The position numbers and the translations under genes were made by a program. Source: Nitrosopumilaceae archaeon (GTDB lineage: Archaea; Thermoproteota; Nitrososphaeria; Nitrososphaerales; Nitrosopumilaceae). Taken from it: 34,078 bases of DNA. Where the stretch lies: the NCBI GenBank assembly GCA_024644385.1, contig JAHELB010000014.1:1-34078 (forward strand). The letters are read 5' to 3'. Under the pieces are notes generated by a model. It worked only from the letters and a program-made list of their open reading frames with translations. It ran no database searches and was not told the origin of the DNA. Positions within the stretch are counted from its first letter, which is position 1; the number at the start of each line of letters is the position of its first letter. Shown here piece by piece: positions 22,137 through 30,431 of the stretch.

Positions 22137-24308
22137 TTATGGGTCAGGGCAACCGTCATCATCTAGGAAACCATCATAATCTTCAGGTTCAAATGGACAT
22201 AAATCTAAATCGTTTATGATACCATCCAAATCATCATCGTGTACAAATCGTTTTTGTTCTGGGAAAGTATCTGGACAGCCGTCTTGGTCAAGATATTTGT
22301 TCCAGGTTTCTGGACTAGTTGGACACGAGTCTACAGCATCAGGTAAACCATCACCGTCAGAATCAATTTTTGGTGTAACATTGGATTTTTCAATTTTTAT
22401 GTCTGGACAGCCATCCCAATCCATATAACCATTGAAGGTTTCTGGGAGATTTATGCACTGATCTTTTCTGTCTTCAAATCCGTCACCGTCAGTGTCGGGG
22501 AATTCGAATGGTACTTTATCATCTGAAATACTGTCTGGACATCCATCATCATCTTGGAATTTGTTATAGTTTTCAGGTAAAAGAGGACAGTCATCGATTA
22601 TATCAAAAATTCCATCTCTGTCGCTATCAAGTGTTGATACGAATTTATCAGGGCAACCGTCGTTATCCTCAAAATTATTGAATGTCTCTGCTTGGGTTGG
22701 ACATAAATCCAAATAATCTATTATTCCATCACCATCAGTGTCTGTTGCAAATTTATTATCTGCAATAAAGTCTGGGCAACCGTCTAGATCTAAGTATCTA
22801 TTATAGGTCTCCTTTACTAGAGGACATTGGTCAACATCATCCATAATTCCATCTTTATCGGTGTCGCCAATTATTTCAAAGAGGACAGTGTCAGGACAAC
22901 CGTCATCATCTTGGAATTTATTGTATCTCTCACCTACTGTAGGGCATTGATCCCTAAAATCTGGAATTCCGTCATAATCAGAATCTCTGGGCTCTCCAAC
23001 AATAACTCCAGAGACTTCTGGGCAACCGTCATGGTCTAAAACACCATTAAAGTTCTCTGGCTCATCAATACAAGCATCCCATCTATCCTCAATTCCATCC
23101 CCATCAGAATCTGGGAATTGGTATGGCGTAACGTCAAATGCAAGATGTTCTGGACAACCGTCATCATCTTCAAAATTGTTGTAATTTTCTGCCATTTGTG
23201 GACATTCATCAACATCATCAGCTATTCCATCTCTATCCTGATCATTGGTAATAACAAATTTGTCTGGACAACCATCTTTGTCCTTAAAGTTGTTGAAAGT
23301 TTCAGGTTGAGTGGGACATGAATCCAAATAATCTACAATCCCATCACCATCAGTGTCTGCAGTTAATTTATCATCTGCAACTATATCTGGACAGCCATCC
23401 AAGTCGTTGAATTTATTGTAAGTTTCTGGATTATAAGGGCAAGAATCCTCATGATCTAAAATTCCATCATTATCAATATCACCACTTATAACACGATCAA
23501 CTTTATCTGGACAGCCATCAGTATCCTCAAACTTGTTAAAATTTTCACGCTCAAATGGGCAAAAATCAATAGAATCTGGAATTGAATCATAATCAGAATC
23601 TAAAGGTTCATCTGAAGTAACTCCTGAAACCTCTGGACAGCCATCTTTGTCTAAAACACCATTAAAGTTCTCTGGTTCATTTATACATGCATCCCATCTA
23701 TCCTCAATTCCATCTCCATCAGTATCTGGAAATTGGTATGTTGATTTATCCTCAGGTGCAACGTCTGGACAACCGTCTTCATCTTGGAATCTATTATAGT
23801 TTTCAGGGATTTGTGGGCATTCATCTAGTTCATCAGAAAGTCCGTCACTATCAAAGTCACGTAAATTAAAAACATCATCAGGGCAGCCATCTTTATCATC
23901 AATTCCATTAAACGTCTCTGGTTGATTTGGACATGAATCTAAACCGTCAACGAATCCATCCATGTCAGAATCTACTATTCCCTTCCCTCCAGTTGGGGAT
24001 ATATCAGGACAACCATCATCATCTTGGAACCGATTGTAAGTTTCTTTTACTGTGGGACAGTCATCAATATGATCTTCTATACCATCATAATCAGCATCAT
24101 ACCATGGAACAAAGTCAGCAGGGCAACCGTCTATTGTTTTTCCAAATTTAGGATCATAGTCTTCTTTCAAAAAAGGGCACAGGTCTATATTATTTGGTAT
24201 TCCATCATCATCATTATCATTAGGTGCAGCCGCATAGGAATTACCTTGTAGCATACTAATTGTTGAAACAAGTAAAAGGAGAAATCCTAAAATTTGAAAG
24301 TTTTTCAA
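22137..24308 (-). CDS. Secreted thrombospondin type-3 repeat protein B
   Basis: The 723-residue paralog of protein A has the same architecture: a signal peptide (KNFQILGFLLLLVSTISML), 17 type-3 units and the same DGCPDP terminus. The five-unit super-repeat is again visible, units 5-9 mirroring 10-14, each block opening with FPDxDGDGIEDRWDACI, where the usual proline after cysteine is missing. It starts with TTG at 24308, only 13 bp after the stop of gene C, with GGAG about 10 bp upstream as a Shine-Dalgarno candidate. It is therefore probably translated from a C-B transcript. Gene A begins 79 bp downstream with its own TATA-like box. Confidence 0.87.
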   Translation of the reverse strand: MKNFQILGFLLLLVSTISMLQGNSYAAAPNDNDDDGIPNNIDLCPFLKEDYDPKFGKTIDGCPADFVPWYDADYDGIEDHIDDCPTVKETYNRFQDDDGCPDISPTGGKGIVDSDMDGFVDGLDSCPNQPETFNGIDDKDGCPDDVFNLRDFDSDGLSDELDECPQIPENYNRFQDEDGCPDVAPEDKSTYQFPDTDGDGIEDRWDACINEPENFNGVLDKDGCPEVSGVTSDEPLDSDYDSIPDSIDFCPFERENFNKFEDTDGCPDKVDRVISGDIDNDGILDHEDSCPYNPETYNKFNDLDGCPDIVADDKLTADTDGDGIVDYLDSCPTQPETFNNFKDKDGCPDKFVITNDQDRDGIADDVDECPQMAENYNNFEDDDGCPEHLAFDVTPYQFPDSDGDGIEDRWDACIDEPENFNGVLDHDGCPEVSGVIVGEPRDSDYDGIPDFRDQCPTVGERYNKFQDDDGCPDTVLFEIIGDTDKDGIMDDVDQCPLVKETYNRYLDLDGCPDFIADNKFATDTDGDGIIDYLDLCPTQAETFNNFEDNDGCPDKFVSTLDSDRDGIFDIIDDCPLLPENYNKFQDDDGCPDSISDDKVPFEFPDTDGDGFEDRKDQCINLPETFNGYMDWDGCPDIKIEKSNVTPKIDSDGDGLPDAVDSCPTSPETWNKYLDQDGCPDTFPEQKRFVHDDDLDGIINDLDLCPFEPEDYDGFLDDDGCPDP
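23524..23740 (-). repeat. Near-identical nucleotide patches shared with gene A
   Basis: This is the gene B copy of the patches at 21276-21492. The two patches (71 and 100 bp) are separated by the same 46-bp distance in both genes, although the sequence between is unrelated at most third positions. Confidence 0.7.
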
Positions 24309-24321
24309 TTTTTAAACACTC

Positions 24322-26757
24322 CTAAGGATCAGGACATCCGTCGTTGTCTCTGTCTCCATCATAGTCCTCTGGTTCGAAAGGACATGAATCTTTGTCATTG
24401 ATAATACCATCTAAATCTAAATCATGTTTGTACCTTGATTGTTCTGGAATAAGGTCAGGACATCCATCATCATCTTGGTATTTGTTCCAAGTTTCTTTAA
24501 GGTTTGGGCATTTATCAATTGAATCATCAATTCTGTCCCCATCAGAATCTACCAAGCTGGCCACAGTTGGAAGAACATCATAACACCCATCATGATCTAC
24601 ATATCTATTCCAATTCTCTGCTTGGGTTGGACATAGATCCATGATATCTGCAACTCCATCTCCATCAGAATCAGGCAAGGTTGTATTGGAATCAGGGCAA
24701 CCGTCTTCATCTTCAAATCCATTGTATGCTTCAGCTTCCAAGGGACATTTGTCGAACCTGTCTTCTATACCGTCATTATCAGAGTCTACTACAAAAGATT
24801 TTGAAATTACATCAGGGCAACCGTCTTCATCCTGGAATTTATTGTAAGTTTCGCGTAAAAGTGGGCATGCGTCAATTGCATCTGGTACTCCATCTCCATC
24901 TCTATCGGTACTTTTGATATAATTATCTGGGCAACCATCCCTATCTAAAATTCCATTAAAGGTTTCAGGTTGGTTTGGACAATTATCGACAAGATCAAAA
25001 ATTCCGTCGCCATCAGAGTCTACCCTGCTTGATTCTGTGATGATAAAGTCTCGACAACCGTCTTCATCCTCAAATTGGTTATAGTTTTCGGGAATCTGAG
25101 GACATTGATCCTTACTGTCTGGGATACCATCAAAATCACTGTCAACATCTGTCAAATAACTAGGGAAATCTGGGCAACCGTCTTCATCTTCGAATCCGTT
25201 GTATCTTTCTCTCTCAGTAGGGCATTGATCTACACTATCTAAAATTCCATCCATGTCAGAGTCAAGTTCTAAAGGATTATCTGGACAACCGTCATAGTCC
25301 AAAAATCTATTCCATGTTTCTTTTTCATTTGGACATTGGTCAGTAGAATCAGGAACTCCATCACCATCTGAATCTGCAATCGAGACGTCTGGACATCCAT
25401 CCTCGTCCTGGAAACCATTTAAAGTCTCTGGGTCTTTGGGACATTTGTCCAACAAATCTATAATGCCATCGCCATCAAAATCAGATTTCGCCAAACCGAT
25501 AATTTTATCAGGACAACCGTCTTCATCTTGGAATTTATTAAAAGTCTCTTTCAAAGTAGGGCATTGATCAATGGAGTCGGGAATCCCATCACCATCTCTA
25601 TCTCCAGAGGATATTTTGTCAGGGCAACCATCTTTATCAAAAAATCCATTAAAGGTTTCTGGTTGAGTTGGACATAAATCAACATAATCTGAAATACCAT
25701 CACCATCACTATCTGGAATAAAGCTTGTAGGATTTACATAGTCAGGACAACCATCATCATCTTGGAATTTATTGTAAGTTTCTTTTACTGTAGGGCATTG
25801 ATCAATGGAGTCGGGAATACCATCACCATCTGAATCTTTGTCAGAAATCATTGGTGGGCTATCTGGGCAACCATCTTCATCTTCGAATCCATTGTATCGC
25901 TCTGGTGTCGATGGGCATAAATCATCTTTATCAAATATACCATCATAATCTAAATCATTTAATTTTCCTGAAGGAGGAGGAATTGAATCTGGGCAACCAT
26001 CATAATCAGCGAATCGATTAAAGGTTTCTGGTTGTTTTGGGCAGATATCATACCTATCTGCTATTCCATCACCATCCGTATCAGTAAAATCTGATTCTAG
26101 GATAACGTCAGGGCAACCATCTGTATCGAGGTATCCATTATAAGTTTCTGGCTGGTTAGGACAGGAATCAATTTCATCTGGTATGTTATCATTGTCTCTA
26201 TCAACAAATTTAGAATCAGAAATGCTGTCTGGGCAACCATCATCATCTTGATATCGATTATAAGTTTCAGCTTTTAATGGGCATAAATCAAGGGCATCTG
26301 GAATACCATCTCTATCTCTATCACTTGAAATTTGAAAACTATCTGGGCAACCATCTCTATCTAAAATACCATTGAAGGTTTCCGGTTGGTTTGGACACAA
26401 GTCGACCAAGTCAATAAAACCATCACCATCAGAGTCCGCAACTGCAGAGCCAGTTTCTAAAGTATTATCCGGACAGCCATCATAATCTCGGAAATTGTTA
26501 TAATTTTCTTTAAGAGTAGGACATTGGTCAATATGATCCTCAATTCCATCAAAATCCTCATCATACCAAGGAACAAAATTGGATGGACATCCATCAATAG
26601 CACCTTCATGATCTTCTTGAAGATTTGGACAGCTGTCTACCTCATCTGCAATCCCATCTCGATCTAAATCATGGGTTGCAAAAGCAGGGTTTATTATTAC
26701 ACCTGATATTGGAATAATTAGTAATACTAGGAGTGCTACAAAGTACTTTTGGTTCAA
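24322..26757 (-). CDS. Secreted thrombospondin type-3 repeat protein C
   Basis: The largest of the three paralogs has 811 residues and 20 type-3 units after a signal peptide (KYFVALLVLLIIPISGVI, ending near AFA). Units follow the same DxDxDGxxDxxDxCP...DGCPD plan, but the five-unit super-repeat of A and B is not evident, so it expanded separately. Units 1-2 (DGCPS-NFVPWYDEDFDGIEDHID) and the final two units (PEQSRYKHD, DGCPDP end) are shared by all three proteins, marking fixed N- and C-caps. The start is TTG at 26757, with GGGAG about 11 bp before it and TTTAATAA at 26784-26791 as possible promoter. No anchor is visible. Confidence 0.88.
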   Translation of the reverse strand: MNQKYFVALLVLLIIPISGVIINPAFATHDLDRDGIADEVDSCPNLQEDHEGAIDGCPSNFVPWYDEDFDGIEDHIDQCPTLKENYNNFRDYDGCPDNTLETGSAVADSDGDGFIDLVDLCPNQPETFNGILDRDGCPDSFQISSDRDRDGIPDALDLCPLKAETYNRYQDDDGCPDSISDSKFVDRDNDNIPDEIDSCPNQPETYNGYLDTDGCPDVILESDFTDTDGDGIADRYDICPKQPETFNRFADYDGCPDSIPPPSGKLNDLDYDGIFDKDDLCPSTPERYNGFEDEDGCPDSPPMISDKDSDGDGIPDSIDQCPTVKETYNKFQDDDGCPDYVNPTSFIPDSDGDGISDYVDLCPTQPETFNGFFDKDGCPDKISSGDRDGDGIPDSIDQCPTLKETFNKFQDEDGCPDKIIGLAKSDFDGDGIIDLLDKCPKDPETLNGFQDEDGCPDVSIADSDGDGVPDSTDQCPNEKETWNRFLDYDGCPDNPLELDSDMDGILDSVDQCPTERERYNGFEDEDGCPDFPSYLTDVDSDFDGIPDSKDQCPQIPENYNQFEDEDGCRDFIITESSRVDSDGDGIFDLVDNCPNQPETFNGILDRDGCPDNYIKSTDRDGDGVPDAIDACPLLRETYNKFQDEDGCPDVISKSFVVDSDNDGIEDRFDKCPLEAEAYNGFEDEDGCPDSNTTLPDSDGDGVADIMDLCPTQAENWNRYVDHDGCYDVLPTVASLVDSDGDRIDDSIDKCPNLKETWNKYQDDDGCPDLIPEQSRYKHDLDLDGIINDKDSCPFEPEDYDGDRDNDGCPDP

Positions 26758-26895
26758 CTTACACGTTTCTCCCGAAGATCCAGTTATTAAACCTCACTCC
26801 CAAATCAAGGAAATTTTGTAATGATCATGATGCAAATTCCCATTATCTTAGAAAATCTCGATCAATTTAAGTAAACCAGAATTTGATTTTATTTT

Positions 26896-27921
26896 ATGAG
26901 TTGCTCTGGTGAAACAGTTGAAGATGATCAAATAATTCAAATCAAACCAAGAATTTCTCAGCAGTTAAAAAAGGCAAAATATGGTGTTTCGGATCATTCA
27001 ACAGTAGCACTTTGTCATTGGACAAAAAAATCTTTCAAACATGAAGGTAGCTGCTACAAACACAAGTTTTATGGAATTTCTACACATAGCTGCATGGAGT
27101 TTTCTCCTGCTGGTATGTATTGTGAAAATCGTTGTGTATATTGTTGGAGACCAATGGAATTTTATGATTCTTTGCAAATGGATCCAAAAAATGTAGCAGA
27201 ACCAGTTGAAATTATTTCTAAATTAATGGAAGAAAGAAAAAATCTAATCATGGGACACTACGGGGATTCTAGAAGCGATAAAATGCGCCTAGATGAGTCT
27301 CTTAAACCCAGTCATTATGCAATTTCTTTATCGGGGGAACCCACAATGTATCCAAAACTCCCTGAACTAATAAAATATCTTAAATCTCTAAAAGAAACCA
27401 AATCAATTTTTCTTGTAACAAATGGACAAGAACCTCAAATGATTAAAAAATTACAAGACCAAGATGCCCTACCCACACAATTATACTTGTCAACAAATGC
27501 AGCTGACTATGAATCTTTTTTGAAAATAAATAAACCAAGATATGATGACTCTTGGGAAAGATGGAACACAACCTTGGAAATGTTGAAGAACTTAAACACA
27601 AGAACGGTTCTACGAATAACTCTGATAAGAAATTACAATGATAAGGAAGAGATGATATCTGCTTTTGCAAAAATGTTAAAAGAAGCAAGTCCCAATTTTG
27701 TTGAAATAAAATCCTACATGCACATAGGTCGTTCTACAAATAGATTAGAACATGAAAATATGTTAGAGATGGAAGAAGTAAAAAAATTTAGTGAAGAGGT
27801 TGCAAAACAGAGTGAAATTTTTTCAGTGATGGATGAAAGTTATGTTTCTAGAATTGTAGTATTACAAAATAACAAACAAAAAATTGATCGATGGATTCCT
27901 ACTTACCTAGATACCAATTAG
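26896..27921 (+). CDS. taw1: 4-demethylwyosine synthase TYW1 (radical SAM)
   Basis: This enzyme builds the tricyclic base at G37 of tRNA-Phe from N1-methylguanosine and pyruvate. The 341-residue protein holds the radical-SAM cluster C76-x3-C80-x2-C83 and a second [4Fe-4S] set C40, C53 and C66. The 13- and 13-residue steps, and the 10-residue step to C76, equal those of the Methanocaldococcus enzyme as I recall it. The SAM-binding LSGEPTMYPKL segment follows. TTTAAGTA about 28 bp upstream suggests a leaderless start at the ATG. The last 23 bp overlap the convergent HAM1 gene. Confidence 0.94.
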   Translation: MSCSGETVEDDQIIQIKPRISQQLKKAKYGVSDHSTVALCHWTKKSFKHEGSCYKHKFYGISTHSCMEFSPAGMYCENRCVYCWRPMEFYDSLQMDPKNVAEPVEIISKLMEERKNLIMGHYGDSRSDKMRLDESLKPSHYAISLSGEPTMYPKLPELIKYLKSLKETKSIFLVTNGQEPQMIKKLQDQDALPTQLYLSTNAADYESFLKINKPRYDDSWERWNTTLEMLKNLNTRTVLRITLIRNYNDKEEMISAFAKMLKEASPNFVEIKSYMHIGRSTNRLEHENMLEMEEVKKFSEEVAKQSEIFSVMDESYVSRIVVLQNNKQKIDRWIPTYLDTN

Positions 27922-28447
27922 AAAAATTTTTTAAAGCTTTGAATCTATGCGACAATTCGTTTTTGTTTTTTAATTGTGCAAATGTTTTGTTCGATTCGGA
28001 GGGAATAAAGATTGGATCATATCCCCAACCTTTTCCTTTAATTTTGTCAGAAATAATTCCATATACTTTAGATTCAAAGAATTCAAGATTTTTTTTATCA
28101 TGAAACGAAATTATTGAAATAAATTTTGCCTTTCTATTTTGGTTTAGAAGTTTTAAGATTCCTTTGTTTCCAATTGTTTTGAAAACATATGATGAATACG
28201 GTCCAGGAAATCCGTTAAGGGAATTGATGGAAAGTCCATCATCTTCAACTATAATGGGATTTTTACATTTTTTAAAAGCCTGTAATGCCTTCCCTTTAGT
28301 GATTTCTAATAATGAATGAGATTGAATTTCTTCTAGTTCACATTTAAAAAATCCAAGATTAATCTTAAAGTCTTCTAGAATTTTTTTTGCCTCACGAAAC
28401 TTGTGAATGTTTGAAGATGCAAAATAAAGATCATACGACTGTGGCAT
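27899..28447 (-). CDS. XTP/dITP diphosphatase (HAM1/RdgB family)
   Basis: The 182-residue protein removes inosine and xanthosine triphosphates from the nucleotide pool. Family blocks are the N-terminal FASSNIHKFREAKKIL, the metal-site EDDGLSINSLNGFPGPYSS, GWGYDPIFIP and the C-terminal SHRFKAL. The ATG at 28447 lies 17 bp inside the end of the Bud32 gene, so they are translationally coupled. Its 3' end overlaps the end of taw1. Pairing of this gene with bud32 is common in archaea. Confidence 0.92.
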   Translation of the reverse strand: MPQSYDLYFASSNIHKFREAKKILEDFKINLGFFKCELEEIQSHSLLEITKGKALQAFKKCKNPIIVEDDGLSINSLNGFPGPYSSYVFKTIGNKGILKLLNQNRKAKFISIISFHDKKNLEFFESKVYGIISDKIKGKGWGYDPIFIPSESNKTFAQLKNKNELSHRFKALKNFSNWYLGK

Positions 28448-29051
28448 ATCGGCCTCTACCTTCTATTATGGAAACTAAATTTATTATTTTTTGAAATCGT
28501 GATAGTCCTACTTTTGATTTATATCCCATCAAAAAGTTTTCCCAGGATGGTTTCATTATTTTGGCGTGCGCACTATTTAGAATTTCTTTTATTAATCTCA
28601 AATCTACTGCATGGTCTTCAGGTTTATTTGTTTTTTGGGATAGTCCAAAATCAATTACGTAAATTTTGTTTTTAAATAAAATAAAATTTGATGTCGTCAG
28701 GTCTCCATGCATTAACCCATTGTTATGTAATATACCAACCAGATTTCCAATATTTTTAGATAAAGAAATAATTTTAGAATTTGATAAATCATGAATTGGT
28801 TTTCCCGGAATTTTTTGCATGAGTATGGATGAGTTTTTAAGATTTACAAAATAGACCATTGGAACTGGAATTCCATATGATTTTACTTCAGAGATTGTTT
28901 GAGATTCCTTTATTGTTCTTTGTTTTCTCAAGTTGGAATCAAGAATAGAATTACGATAATTTTTTGTCTTTCTTATTTTGAGAATTGCTTCAGAATTATT
29001 CCAATTTGTAACATAGATATCCGCTTCTGCTCCTTTTTTTATTAGTCTCAT
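28431..29051 (-). CDS. bud32: KEOPS-associated protein kinase Bud32
   Basis: The 206-residue minimal atypical kinase/ATPase of the KEOPS complex activates Kae1 for t6A synthesis. It begins MRLIKKGAEADIY (glycine-poor nucleotide loop), has ILKIRK with the ATP-binding lysine, the catalytic loop LMHGDLTTSNF and IDFGLS (DFG), and ends EGRGRYATVV. A longer frame opens at 29156, but the extra 35 residues are hydrophobic and unlike the family and would overlap the divergent gene, so I use the ATG at 29051. It is a separate gene from Kae1, with one opposite-strand gene between them. Confidence 0.92.
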   Translation of the reverse strand: MRLIKKGAEADIYVTNWNNSEAILKIRKTKNYRNSILDSNLRKQRTIKESQTISEVKSYGIPVPMVYFVNLKNSSILMQKIPGKPIHDLSNSKIISLSKNIGNLVGILHNNGLMHGDLTTSNFILFKNKIYVIDFGLSQKTNKPEDHAVDLRLIKEILNSAHAKIMKPSWENFLMGYKSKVGLSRFQKIINLVSIIEGRGRYATVV

Positions 29052-29126
29052 GTTATTTTTTATTATTGGCTCATAATTTAGAAGTTGTTGATAAACACAC
29101 AAATTTCCCAAAAAAATAACATTTGC

Positions 29127-29450
29127 ATGGAAGAAGGTGAGAAGAGACTGAAACAAGAGGATTGTAATGAAGATAACTTAGGTTCAGGAATTCTCACTCT
29201 TACCAATAAAAGATTGGCTTTTGATAAAACACGTGCTAGAATGATGGATTTTTCAAAACATTTTGGAGATACATTAATTGATGAAAAATTAAGTAATGTT
29301 GTCAAAGCATGGAAGGAGGGAAGATTGATGAAAAAGGTTTGTTTCACTGTTAAAGTAAACGATGAAGAAAAAACTTACAAGTTTGGAGTATTTAATACCA
29401 AAGATTGGTTAAAAAATATTGAATCTGCCATTGAAAATTACCAGAATTAA
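29127..29450 (+). CDS. Small conserved protein, possibly GRAM/PH-like
   Basis: A 107-residue soluble protein without membrane segments. LGSGILTLTNKRLAFDKTRAR looks like the first hairpins of a GRAM/PH-type domain (pattern G-x-L-x-L-T-N-x-R-L-x-F), followed by basic helices, the strand VCFTVKVNDEEKTYKF and a C-terminal helix. Such domains bind lipids or proteins; nothing more specific can be said. The ATG at 29127 is used; an in-frame ATG at 29085 adds a poorly matching leader. It lies between bud32 (divergent, 75 bp) and kae1 (convergent, stop codons overlapping by 4 bp). Confidence 0.6.
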   Translation: MEEGEKRLKQEDCNEDNLGSGILTLTNKRLAFDKTRARMMDFSKHFGDTLIDEKLSNVVKAWKEGRLMKKVCFTVKVNDEEKTYKFGVFNTKDWLKNIESAIENYQN

Positions 29451-30430
29451 TAATTTATGATAACAGAATCTAGTCTCCAAGATTGAGTAACGAAAGTATC
29501 TTCTAAAGGAACCCCCTTTTTATTTTGATTTTCTAAAAGTCCTGTCCAACAGATTTGACTCCCACAATCACCTGCGTATTTTTGTGGAGATACAAAAAAT
29601 TTACAGGAATGTCTCCTACAAACCTCTTTTAGCATTTCAGATAAGCGTTTGTTGGCAGCTACCCCCCCAACAATTAACAATTCTTTTTTTCTTGTAAACG
29701 ATAATGCTCGTTCTACCGCTTCGCTAACCATTGCAAAAGCTGTTTCTTGTAATGAAAAACATGCATCTTCTTTATTTCGCGAAGGAATTGATTTTGTTGC
29801 AGACAGCAAACCAGAAAAGGAAACATCATTTCCTTTTACAGAGTAGGGTAAAGGGATATAATTTGAAGAATTGTTTGCAAGAGTCTCAATATTTTTTCCA
29901 CAAGGAGAAGCAAATCCCATGGATCGTCCAAATTGATCTAAAAGTTGGCCTAGCGTAATATCCAAAGTCTCACCAAACACCCTCCATTGTTTATTTAGAA
30001 ATGCGAGTAACATAGTATGGCCTCCAGAAACTAAAAGGACTAGAGGATTTTTTGCTCCAGTTAGAAGTTTTCCTAATTCTATATGCCCTATGGCATGATT
30101 TACTGGATATATTGGAATTTTATAATATGATGCCAAAGAACGTGCTACTACAGCCCCTACCCTAAGGCATGGACCTAGACCTGGGCCTGCTGCATAAGAA
30201 ACAAGATCTAAATCGTTTACATTAATTTTTGCCTCATCAAGACAATCAGATAAAACTTGGGAGCTATTTTCAATGTGATGTCTTGCTGCTTCTCGAGGGT
30301 GAATTCCTTCACCGTTAGGTGGACGATAAATTTTCCTCACATCAGATAATATTTTTCCATTCTTTCCAGTTTTTTTAATAATTGCGCATGAAAATGTATG
30401 GGCAGTACTTTCTATTCCTAATCCAATCAA
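29447..30430 (-). CDS. kae1: KEOPS catalytic subunit Kae1 (t6A synthase)
   Basis: The 327-residue ASKHA-fold protein transfers threonylcarbamoyl to A37 of tRNA. GIESTAHTFSCAI opens the nucleotide fold, H112-x3-H116 (NHAIGH) binds the metal, SGGHT lies at 135-139, the family KSVKGNDVSFSGLLSA-type segment follows, and GGVAANKRL and AGDCGSQICWTG close the site. The start is TTG at 30430, one base after the YchF-family gene stop codon, indicating one transcript. Unlike many euryarchaea there is no fused Bud32 domain. Confidence 0.94.
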   Translation of the reverse strand: MIGLGIESTAHTFSCAIIKKTGKNGKILSDVRKIYRPPNGEGIHPREAARHHIENSSQVLSDCLDEAKINVNDLDLVSYAAGPGLGPCLRVGAVVARSLASYYKIPIYPVNHAIGHIELGKLLTGAKNPLVLLVSGGHTMLLAFLNKQWRVFGETLDITLGQLLDQFGRSMGFASPCGKNIETLANNSSNYIPLPYSVKGNDVSFSGLLSATKSIPSRNKEDACFSLQETAFAMVSEAVERALSFTRKKELLIVGGVAANKRLSEMLKEVCRRHSCKFFVSPQKYAGDCGSQICWTGLLENQNKKGVPLEDTFVTQSWRLDSVIINY

Positions 30431-30431
30431 G

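Noticed and set aside
20788-24251. Many frames of 60-96 codons on both strands within the TSP3 genes
   Set aside because: The repeated Asp/Cys/Pro codons keep other frames open by chance; their translations are low-complexity echoes of the repeat.
19889-26757. Regular short repeats about 110 bp apart, resembling a CRISPR array
   Set aside because: The periodicity is in frame with long open reading frames and encodes the DGCPD and DxDxDG motifs; the repeats vary at silent sites and no cas gene is present.
29052-29156. N-terminal extension of Bud32 by 35 residues
   Set aside because: The extension is hydrophobic and unlike the family, and would overlap the divergent gene; the kinase begins normally at MRLIKKGAEADIY.
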